From Hoylesella oralis ATCC 33269 (GTDB taxonomy: Bacteria > Bacteroidota > Bacteroidia > Bacteroidales > Bacteroidaceae): a DNA stretch of 64,000 bases. The stretch lies in the NCBI RefSeq assembly GCF_000185145.2, contig NZ_GL833119.1:248001-312000 (forward strand). The letters run 5' to 3'. The notes beneath the pieces were generated by a model. The model was not told where the DNA came from. It made no database searches and saw only the letters and a program-made list of their open reading frames with translations. The translations under genes were made by a program, and so were the position numbers. This document shows positions 15,640-22,783 of the stretch, one piece after another. Within the stretch, counting starts at the first letter, position 1, and each line of letters opens with the position of its first letter.

Positions 15640-16560
15640 TCAACCTTTTTTCAGTTGTTTGATGTATTTATCAATGATTTCCCATCCTTTCGGCTGCTTC
15701 ATATTGATTTGGTCTGTTGCTGTGGAAAGGTCGGTGCGTGTCAGTGGTGTATCTTTTGTTTTCCCCAAGACAAGTTCATTACGAGCAATCGCAGATTGCC
15801 ATTCATCAGTAATGAACCCTCGAAGATTAAGACTTTGCATGAGATATGCCAGCTGGCGGTTATTGTTTGATTTCAGAACCCCTTTGAGTTTGCAAGCAAA
15901 AAAGTCTTTGAGTATCTTAGAAGATATGTGGGTCGTGAATAATTGAATTTCGTTGATGCAAGCGGTAAGAATCTCAATTTGCTCATCTGTAAACTCGGAT
16001 TGAAATGGATTTGTTCCTTTACCAACGATGACCGGTTTCTTTTTCAGCTCACATGGTTCATCGTTTATCAAAATTGAAGAGCGAGACTGGACGGTTTGTA
16101 CCTCTGTCAATTCAATTCGTTCTATTTCTGCCATGAGATATTTTGCATAGCGTTCATATAGAATCGCATCAACAAGATACGAGAACATCGGCAGAGCATC
16201 ATTATATGAGGTGTGTTGGTCAATGTACTTCGCATATTCAAATGAAGATACGGAGAAGGAGGTATATTTCTGTTTTTGTTCTTTGGTCAGTGATTCGAAA
16301 AAAGTACTTTCCCACAAAAAGTCATCATAGTTGTAATATTCCTCTACGCATGCAAGGGCTGGATGATTCAGATAAATGGAAGAAAGTTCGTCAGTTATTC
16401 GGATATATTCTTTTTGCAAAATCTCTTTGAGTTGTATATAGCTAATACAACTCTTCTTTCTCATAATGTCCCCAATGAGCACATTGTAGGTCTGGGTAAT
16501 GCAGTAGTTTAATATTCGTTGAATACTGTCAAACTGTATCTTTAGACTATCATTTTCCAT
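15640..16560 (-). CDS. Unidentified 306-aa protein at the att end of the element
   Basis: No motif is recognised. The protein is soluble and mixed helical. An N-terminal half rich in aromatic residues (EEYYNYDDFLW) is followed by a middle segment LKKKPVIVGKGTNP and a C-terminal winged-helix-like part (KGVLKSNNNRQLAYLMQSLNLRG at about 225-250). A -7 box TACCTTTG lies at 16598-16591, 31 bases before the start, so it is transcribed on its own. It sits where an integrase often is, but it lacks the R-H-R-Y residues of a tyrosine recombinase and the features of a serine one. Confidence 0.7.
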   Translation of the reverse strand: MENDSLKIQFDSIQRILNYCITQTYNVLIGDIMRKKSCISYIQLKEILQKEYIRITDELSSIYLNHPALACVEEYYNYDDFLWESTFFESLTKEQKQKYTSFSVSSFEYAKYIDQHTSYNDALPMFSYLVDAILYERYAKYLMAEIERIELTEVQTVQSRSSILINDEPCELKKKPVIVGKGTNPFQSEFTDEQIEILTACINEIQLFTTHISSKILKDFFACKLKGVLKSNNNRQLAYLMQSLNLRGFITDEWQSAIARNELVLGKTKDTPLTRTDLSTATDQINMKQPKGWEIIDKYIKQLKKG

Positions 16561-16699
16561 TTTTGTAATTTATAAGGTGAGTACTGTTTGCAAAGGTATG
16601 GCATTCGTTGGAGAAAAGGCCAAGAAAGGGAAACAAACAGAATAAAAGGGAAAAGTTGTCGTTAATTAAATATAAAACTAAGTATCGAAAAATGATAAA

Positions 16700-16797
16700 A
16701 GTACACTTTTCTCATAGTATTGTTACATAGTACACTTTTAGTACATGTTGAAAAAGAAAAATCCCTTGCAAATCAAGGATTTACAAGGGGATTTTAG
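16700..16797. repeat. Attachment-site flank: direct repeats and inverted repeat next to tRNA-Leu
   Basis: AGTACACTTTT occurs at 16700-16710 and again at 16729-16739, with a related AGTACATGTTG at 16740-16750. These resemble arm-type integrase-binding repeats. Between them and the tRNA is an imperfect hairpin (AAATCCCTTG ... CAAGGGGATTT, about 16760-16795). The tRNA 3' end itself is the likely crossover core. The other att site would lie beyond the left edge of the window. Confidence 0.5.
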
Positions 16798-16879
16798 TAC
16801 CCAGACCCGGGCTCGAACCGGGATGGATTGCTCCACTGGTGTTTGAGACCAGCGCGTCTACCTATTCCGCCATCTGGGC
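16798..16879 (-). tRNA. tRNA-Leu (anticodon CAA)
   Basis: The minus strand folds into an 82-nt class II tRNA. The acceptor stem is GCCCAGA with TCTGGGT and discriminator A. The anticodon stem is CTGGT/ACCAG with loop CTCAAAC, giving CAA for UUG. A long variable arm is TGGA...TCCA and the T arm is CCGG-TTCGAGC-CCGG. CCA is not encoded. The gene is complete, and the mobile element lies directly beyond its 3' end. Confidence 0.95.
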
Positions 16880-16889
16880 TTAGTGTGTG

Positions 16890-16921
16890 CAAAGATACTG
16901 TGTTTTTTCGTTTCATGCAAA
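16890..16921 (-). promoter_or_regulatory. Promoter of the tRNA-Leu gene
   Basis: On the minus strand TTTG (16921-16918), a 20-base spacer and TATCTTTG (16897-16890) match the Bacteroidales housekeeping promoter exactly. The expected transcription start is within about ten bases of the tRNA 5' end. Confidence 0.8.
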
Positions 16922-17082
16922 CTTTTCGCCCGAAAACTTCTTTGTGAAACTTTTTAATTTCTTTTAGTTTGTGGTCGTACACACATTTCCTTTCCTATAA
17001 ATTATACTAAAACGTTGGAACTGTCGTATTATTTTTGTAACTTCGGATGCTATTTTAAAAGTTTATAATCAATATTCGCAAG

Positions 17083-18168
17083 ATGGCTATAAAGAACAAT
17101 TATTGTGTAATATTAGCCGGTGGCAAAGGCAGAAGATTATGGCCTTCGAGCCGGGAACAATATCCCAAACAATTCGTAGATTTTTTCGGTAAAGGACGTA
17201 CACAACTGCAACAGACATACGACAGATTTGTAAAAATACTCCCAAAAGACCATATTTATGTCAGTACGAACCAAACATATTTGCATTTAGTGCAGGAGCA
17301 GTTGCCTGAACTTTCACCCGATAACATTCTTGCAGAGCCTATTTACCGTAATACGGCCCCCAGTGTAGCATGGGCGGTTCACCGTATCATGCACATAGAT
17401 AAAGATGCTAACCTTATTGTAACGCCTTCCGACCAAGATGTGTATAACGAAGATGCTTTCCGCATGAATGTGATCGATGGATTAGAATTTGTGGAAAATC
17501 ACGATGCATTGCTTACTATGGGTGTGAAGCCTACGCGTGCGGAGCCGGGGTACGGCTATATTCAGCTCGGCGATCCGGCAGGGCATGATGTATATAAGGT
17601 ACAATCGTTTACAGAAAAGCCCGAGCGAAACTTTGCCGAAGTCTTTGTCGAAAGCGGAGAATTCTATTGGAACACCGGCTTATTCCTTTCGAACGTGCGC
17701 CATCTGCAGCACTGTTTCACAACATTGTTACCCGTTGTTTTACAAAATCTTGATGAGATTAATCCCGATTGGACGGTAGAGGAAGAGAACGAATTCATAC
17801 GTGATAACTTTCCATCTTATCCGAATATCTCGATGGATTACGGTGTTTTAGAGAAATCAGAGCACGTATATGTGATGAAATGCAGCTTTGGTTGGGCCGA
17901 TTTAGGTACGTGGCACAGCATCTATGAGACGATGCGAAAAGGCGAGGAAGATAATGTGGTGGTGAACTCGAATGTGATCATCGACGACAGTCGCAATAAT
18001 ATCATCAAACTTCCCAAAGGAAAGTTGGCGGTAATCAATGGGCTCGACGGTTTTATTGTGGCTGAAGAAGGCGACATATTGCTCATTTGTAAGAAAGAAG
18101 ACTCTTCGGCTCTCATCAGAAAATACGTGAATGAAGTGCGGATGAAGAAAGGCGAAGAGTTCGTATGA
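17083..18168 (+). CDS. manC: Mannose-1-phosphate guanylyltransferase
   Basis: The enzyme joins GTP and mannose-1-phosphate to give GDP-mannose, a precursor for GDP-fucose, surface polysaccharide and glycoprotein sugars. The 361-aa protein has the nucleotidyltransferase signature GGKGRRLWPSSR at 13-24, PKQF at 28-31 and FTEKP ending at P180. It is a single-domain form without the phosphomannose isomerase domain found in longer ManC/AlgA proteins. It is a single gene on the plus strand: a -7-like TATTTTTG lies at 17030-17037, and a hairpin downstream is shared with the convergent HIT gene. Confidence 0.92.
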   Translation: MAIKNNYCVILAGGKGRRLWPSSREQYPKQFVDFFGKGRTQLQQTYDRFVKILPKDHIYVSTNQTYLHLVQEQLPELSPDNILAEPIYRNTAPSVAWAVHRIMHIDKDANLIVTPSDQDVYNEDAFRMNVIDGLEFVENHDALLTMGVKPTRAEPGYGYIQLGDPAGHDVYKVQSFTEKPERNFAEVFVESGEFYWNTGLFLSNVRHLQHCFTTLLPVVLQNLDEINPDWTVEEENEFIRDNFPSYPNISMDYGVLEKSEHVYVMKCSFGWADLGTWHSIYETMRKGEEDNVVVNSNVIIDDSRNNIIKLPKGKLAVINGLDGFIVAEEGDILLICKKEDSSALIRKYVNEVRMKKGEEFV

Positions 18169-18242
18169 GCATGTTCAAGATGAAAGAGTAGGAAAGAACG
18201 ATGAAGGTCTAATGGCCGTTCGGGCGTTATGTAATTCATAAG

Positions 18243-18287
18243 AAAAGGGTGGAAATGCAAAAAACAAATGTGCACTCCCACCCTTTT
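18243..18287. terminator. Bidirectional terminator between manC and the HIT gene
   Basis: AAAAGGGTGG (18243-18252) pairs with CCACCCTTTT (18278-18287) around a 25-base loop. A-runs and T-runs at the arms give a U-rich end in both directions. Confidence 0.7.
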
Positions 18288-18310
18288 ATCGTTTCAACAC
18301 AGAATCTGTT

Positions 18311-18706
18311 CTATTCGAAAGCGTTCCTTATTTTTTCGGCGATCGCTTTAAATTCCTCTTCCGCAAGTTCCAAGTGTTTCTTACGGAAGTCCACATCGCC
18401 CTCACTGTTGATAGGCAGAAGATGGATATGTGCATGAGGTACCTCCAAACCGAGCACTACTTGTGCCACCTTTTTGCATGGGAAAGCTTTCTTGATAGCC
18501 TGTGCCACACGCTTTGCAAATACTTGAAACTCGGCCAATTCGTTATCTTCCATATCGAAAATATAGTCTACCTCGCGACGCGGAATTACGAGAGTATGCC
18601 CTTTGGCGAGCGGGTTAATATCAAGAAATGCGTAAAAATTATCGTTTTCGGCGCACTTATAGCTGGGAATTTCGCCGGCAGCAATTTTACTGAATATATC
18701 CATCAT
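18311..18706 (-). CDS. HIT-family nucleotide-binding hydrolase
   Basis: A 131-aa histidine-triad protein with the motif HAHIHLLPI at 91-98, in which the middle histidines form the nucleotidyl-enzyme site. Family members (HinT type) hydrolyse adenosine phosphoramidates and aminoacyl-adenylates. It is 9 bases downstream of greA and shares its promoter, an arrangement common in Bacteroidales. Either of the first two Met codons may be the start. Confidence 0.92.
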   Translation of the reverse strand: MMDIFSKIAAGEIPSYKCAENDNFYAFLDINPLAKGHTLVIPRREVDYIFDMEDNELAEFQVFAKRVAQAIKKAFPCKKVAQVVLGLEVPHAHIHLLPINSEGDVDFRKKHLELAEEEFKAIAEKIRNAFE

Positions 18707-18715
18707 CGTCCTTTT

Positions 18716-19183
18716 TTATTCCACCGTAATCTTGTCTATTCTCAGTCTGATAACGCCGCGCGGTATCTTTATTTCCACCTCGTCGCCCACTTTTTTGTTG
18801 AGCAGTCCCTGTGCAATCGGCGTTTTAATAGATATCTTGCCTTGTTTCAGATCGGCCTCGCTCTCACTAACGATCGTGTAAGACATCTTGCTCTTTGTCG
18901 TCATGTTGGTCATGTCGACTTTCGACAATATCTGAACGGCATCCGTACTCAAACGAGAGGTATCAACGATCTTTGCTTCGGCGATGGTCAACTTCAGACG
19001 ATTTATCTTATCTTCGAGATGAGCTTGCGCCTCTTTTGCAGCATCATATTCCGAATTTTCACTCAAATCGCCCTTATCACGAGCCTCAGCTATAGCAGCT
19101 GATGCCTTTGGGCGTTCAATAGATTCGAGCTGTCTAAGCTCTGCTACGAGCTTATCGTAGCCTTCTTGTGACATATAAGCCAT
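18716..19183 (-). CDS. greA: Transcription elongation factor GreA
   Basis: The 155-aa protein has the GreA layout: an N-terminal antiparallel coiled coil (about 5-75, with the tip sequence GDLSENSEYDAAKE holding the catalytic acidic residues) and a C-terminal FKBP-like domain. It enters the RNA polymerase secondary channel and stimulates cleavage of backtracked RNA. It is first in a two-gene operon with the HIT gene. A TACCTTTG box lies at 19315-19308 and a hairpin sits in the leader. Confidence 0.95.
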   Translation of the reverse strand: MAYMSQEGYDKLVAELRQLESIERPKASAAIAEARDKGDLSENSEYDAAKEAQAHLEDKINRLKLTIAEAKIVDTSRLSTDAVQILSKVDMTNMTTKSKMSYTIVSESEADLKQGKISIKTPIAQGLLNKKVGDEVEIKIPRGVIRLRIDKITVE

Positions 19184-19240
19184 AACCTAATGTATTTTAA
19201 TTATTTATATTTGTCTTTCTTGGAGACTATAAAATACAGA

Positions 19241-19315
19241 ATTCCGACATCTCACACTGGTGTCGGAATCCTGTCTTTCTTTTTCCTTGTTATGATATTT
19301 CTGTTTGCAAAGGTA
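19241..19315 (-). promoter_or_regulatory. greA promoter and leader hairpin
   Basis: On the minus strand TACCTTTGCA lies at 19315-19306. Between it and the greA start, ATTCCGACA (19241-19249) and TGTCGGAAT (19261-19269) form a 9-bp hairpin with an 11-base loop inside the 5' untranslated RNA. No T-run follows, so it is not an obvious terminator. The rest of the gap to 19551 holds nothing I can identify. Confidence 0.55.
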
Positions 19316-19551
19316 GATATTATTATTCAAAGTGCCAAGTATTTAGCTAATTTTAGCTTTTGCCGTCAGCTATAAAGATTACAATAATGTGCTGAATATC
19401 AATCATCTTATTGGCTATCCCATCTTTGCAATCAAATATATATAAAGGCAATATCCACTCATTGGAATATTTGTATATACATTAATTTCATGCTATCGAC
19501 GGATAAGACCGGCATTTTTATACGCAGGAAACCGTGTTATACGCCCTATCA

Positions 19552-21639
19552 TTATTCTGCCTGTATCTTGATCAGCAAACTACTTTGCGGAACATCTAAA
19601 GTTAGTGTCAGCCCATCCATTAGCTCCTTGCCTGTTTTCTTTTCCACTCTACCGGTATCTTTGTTAATTAGTGTATACGTTTTCATGGCATTCAATCCGC
19701 GCAATTTAACCGTATAATTGTGATTGGAATTATCTTTTCTTCTAAATGCTACTACGTATCCGCTGTCGTCTGAAGGACGGTAAAGCTGATAAGCCAGCCA
19801 GACGTCGTCTTTTGTCAGGTTGATGTATTCACCTTCGCTAAGCGGGTAAAAGTCTTCGTAAAAGTAAGGTCTTACCTCTTTAAACTCTGCCTGACGCTCA
19901 CGCATATCATATATATTGAAGTCAGATTGCGTAATTTTCCAGTTATAAACAACCGATGTTCCAAGACTTGACCTAAAAGTAAACTTGTCTTCTTTAACTG
20001 TTCCGGTGCCATGCAAAGGCAGATATTGATGTAATCCGTACGTGTGGCATTGATAACCGATAGGTTCTCCGTAGTTATAATCGGTACGCCACATCGGTGC
20101 ACTTCGCGATATCGTCTCTAAATCTATACGTCGTCCGCCGCTGGCACAGTTATCTATCAAAAGTCCGGGGAAGCGCTTCAACAGATATTCCCAAAAGCCA
20201 TAAAGGCCTTCTATATAATGTATCTCGCACATACCTTGCCGCCCGGGCTCGTCGTTGGCCTGCCAAAAGCCTTCAGGTTCTATGTTAAAGTCTTGTCGAT
20301 AATAATCTATGCCGTTCTGTTCTATAAAGTCTCCGATATATTTACTCACCCATTGGCAGGCTTCCGGATTACCAAGATTAAAGAGATACGAGTCGTGTTC
20401 ATCGTCTATCGGCCGTTCTTTCTGCTTCTGTTTACCGCGAATATCAAGCATCCATTGCGGATGTTGCAGCGCCCAATCCGATCCTTTCGCCACTCGTTCG
20501 GGCTCAAACCACACCATAAACTTAGCTCCTACCCGATGAATTTCATCGGCAATGGGACGGAAACCGTTGGGGAAACGAACAGAATCTACCGTCCAATTGC
20601 CTACTGTATTGCCCCAACTCTTATGATTTTCCACGTCGGCAGCGTTCTTATACCAACCGGCATCCAGCCAAAACACTTCGGGAATCAGCTTAAACTGCTT
20701 GTATCTTTTAACCATGGCAATGGCATAATCATCGGTCAGACATGTATATTCGTTGCACGGGGCGGGATCTCCGTAATTGAAACTTGTAGACACCGGATAG
20801 ACTGTTGGCCTGCCATTGACCTTCCAAGTGTGGTGATTAAGCACGAAACGTCGAAACATATTATGCCCTATCATGCGGTCCTTGCCCTGCCAGAAGAGTA
20901 AACAAACGCTCGATGTACGTATCTTTTCTTGCGGATAAAGATAGGTTTTCAACCGTTCTATACCTGTAAAAAGCGAGATATTACGTGCATCTACGCATCG
21001 CAAACGGGCATACCACGTGCCTGTCCACCCTATAGCGGCCATCACTCCTTGATGGTTAACAGACTCGATATTAAAGAATGGCATCATCATTTGCGATGAA
21101 CGACCGCCCTCGGGACGCATGTTAAAGGTGTCACCTGTATGTAGCGTCTTTGCATGAGGACTGAAATCGGTCTTCGAGGCATGGCTTCCTTCAGGATAAT
21201 GCAGTGTAAAATCGCCCGCTTTTCGGTAATTGAACGTTACGTCGGAGACCTTAACGTTGGCTATTTCGGGTGTGTTTTGCTGCCCCGTATTGCAGAAACG
21301 CAACATCCATTCCACCGCTCTATAATCGGTAAAGGCCGTCACTTCGCATGTTACTTGCAGGCCGGTGGCATTGTCGAAATAGGTATATAAGCGTTTAATA
21401 ACCCGCGAATTGTCCGACGACAGATTATCAACTCGATATTTCCACCGAGTAATAAAGCCTGAAGAATGCCTGCCTCCGTACTCGAAAGAGAACGGAGGAA
21501 CCGTGCCATGAGCAAAATGTGTGCTGATCCACCGCACCACATCGACCGGCTTTTCGGCCATACGAACCACGGTCTGTGCCGCACTTAGCACCGGTACCAA
21601 CAACAAATAGAACAACGAATAAATAATCTTTGTTTTCAT
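19552..21639 (-). CDS. Secreted alpha-galactosidase, GH36 family
   Basis: The 695-aa protein starts with a signal peptide (cleavage after about ...LSAAQ) and contains the GH36 domains: an N-terminal beta-sandwich, a TIM barrel and a C-terminal beta domain. The catalytic nucleophile is D450 in YYRQDFN, the acid/base is D520 in MWRTDYN, and EVFWLDAGW and KFMVWFEPERV are further barrel motifs. It releases terminal alpha-linked galactose from oligosaccharides such as raffinose or galactomannan in the periplasm. No sugar transporter or regulator is adjacent, so it is a lone gene rather than part of a visible PUL. A possible -7 box TAACTTTG lies at 21764-21757. Confidence 0.92.
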   Translation of the reverse strand: MKTKIIYSLFYLLLVPVLSAAQTVVRMAEKPVDVVRWISTHFAHGTVPPFSFEYGGRHSSGFITRWKYRVDNLSSDNSRVIKRLYTYFDNATGLQVTCEVTAFTDYRAVEWMLRFCNTGQQNTPEIANVKVSDVTFNYRKAGDFTLHYPEGSHASKTDFSPHAKTLHTGDTFNMRPEGGRSSQMMMPFFNIESVNHQGVMAAIGWTGTWYARLRCVDARNISLFTGIERLKTYLYPQEKIRTSSVCLLFWQGKDRMIGHNMFRRFVLNHHTWKVNGRPTVYPVSTSFNYGDPAPCNEYTCLTDDYAIAMVKRYKQFKLIPEVFWLDAGWYKNAADVENHKSWGNTVGNWTVDSVRFPNGFRPIADEIHRVGAKFMVWFEPERVAKGSDWALQHPQWMLDIRGKQKQKERPIDDEHDSYLFNLGNPEACQWVSKYIGDFIEQNGIDYYRQDFNIEPEGFWQANDEPGRQGMCEIHYIEGLYGFWEYLLKRFPGLLIDNCASGGRRIDLETISRSAPMWRTDYNYGEPIGYQCHTYGLHQYLPLHGTGTVKEDKFTFRSSLGTSVVYNWKITQSDFNIYDMRERQAEFKEVRPYFYEDFYPLSEGEYINLTKDDVWLAYQLYRPSDDSGYVVAFRRKDNSNHNYTVKLRGLNAMKTYTLINKDTGRVEKKTGKELMDGLTLTLDVPQSSLLIKIQAE

Positions 21640-22070
21640 TTTTTGAGGACAAATCTTTAATAGGTTTTTATTTCAACAGAACAAGAGCCGCAAAGTTGCG
21701 GCATTATTAACAGCGCTCCTCTCTGCCGTTTGTTATGGCCATAAGGATAAACCGCACAAAGTTATAAGGTAATCATTATGTGTTATGCACCGGATAGTAA
21801 ACTTTTCAACCGAACATTAATGCTGCCTTGAATAAATAAAGGGTATATAAAGCATGTTTCATCAGGGTTCTTATACAAAGATTTTTACCTAAACGATAAT
21901 TAAGTCTCCCTACAAAAATAAACAAAAAATATATATCTTCCAATAATATCGCTACTTTTTATTTATCTTGCGATTTATCGACATCGGTTTCAGAAACATC
22001 AAAAAACATCACCACGCAATTGACTTAAGTCAAGAAAAAACGCCATTTATCGATACTGTTCGCGCAAACA
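21640..22070. other. Gene-free stretch upstream of the small RNA
   Basis: No credible gene. It contains the probable promoter of the GH36 gene (21764-21757, minus strand) and a small perfect palindrome GCCGCAAAGTTGCGGC (21687-21702). The rest is AT-rich without clear structure. Confidence 0.6.
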
Positions 22071-22172
22071 TTTGTATTTATTCCATAAATCTGTTATCTT
22101 TGCATCGTGTTTTTCATAGTATTAGATTTAAGGTTAACAAAGGTTGGGACTCAGCGGAGCCCCTTTTTTATT
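22071..22172 (+). ncRNA. Probable small RNA with its own promoter and terminator
   Basis: A perfect Bacteroidales promoter (TTTG 22071-22074, 20-base spacer, TATCTTTG 22095-22102) drives a short transcript from about 22108. After the segment TTAGATTTAAGGTTAACAAA it ends in a hairpin GGGACTC-AGCG-GAGCCCC followed by TTTTTT (about 22146-22171). The 65-nt unit has no ORF of its own. I recall the TTTCATAGTATTAGATTTAAGG block as recurring in Bacteroidales genomes, but I cannot assign it to a named RNA family with certainty. It could also be a leader RNA whose downstream gene is gone. Confidence 0.6.
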
Positions 22173-22783
22173 GCCTATATGTTATCCTGATACGCCACTG
22201 CCATCCGATTCGCACAACGGGAACGACACTGCAATTTCTTTTGTCCGGCACCGACGAAAAATATCTGTAACCGAGCCGTATAATATAGCTGTTTGTCGGG
22301 GAATATCATCTCGGACCGGATAGATAGCATACCCATGCTCGATACATGGCATGTCTACGACCGATAGATAATTTTCCTGTTACCGACAGATGGCATATCT
22401 ATTTGCAGCACCACTTACGACTGGCAATTCCGGCAGGATAACATGTTGCCCATTCGCCCGCCGTTTAAGACTCTTTCTCCTACCGGAAAATCCGCACAGC
22501 AACCTCGGTCACAAGTATAGAAAAATCGTTTTACCGTAAGCACCCGTTATCGGCAACACCGCTGTTTCGGAGCAATTGCCGTCGCGGCTGTTGGCTGTAT
22601 TGTTGCTATTCGCCGTAAAGTCGAGGGGTAAGAAAGCGGCAAAAGTCCGTTACAGGCATGCCGTTTTAGTTAATAATTCCCAATATATACCAAATAACGA
22701 GCATGCACATCGGCCTTTCATGTATTATTTTCTACATTTGTAGGAAATACTAATTCTAAATAAATCATTTTTACATTTCATTC
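22173..22783. other. Gene-free stretch before the GH92 gene
   Basis: No ORF of coding character. It is scattered with short related words such as GATAGATAGCAT, GGCATGTCTAC and GACAGATGGCATATCTAT (about 22318-22410), which recur in several other intergenic gaps of the window. A -7 box TACATTTG at 22733-22740 is the probable promoter of the GH92 gene. Confidence 0.55.

Noticed and set aside
16794..16982. A 62-aa minus-strand frame over the tRNA
   Set aside because: It is the translation of the tRNA-Leu gene itself (reading DGGIGRRAGLK), a well-known false call.
21968..22270. A 100-aa plus-strand frame
   Set aside because: It covers the small RNA, its promoter and terminator and has no coding character.
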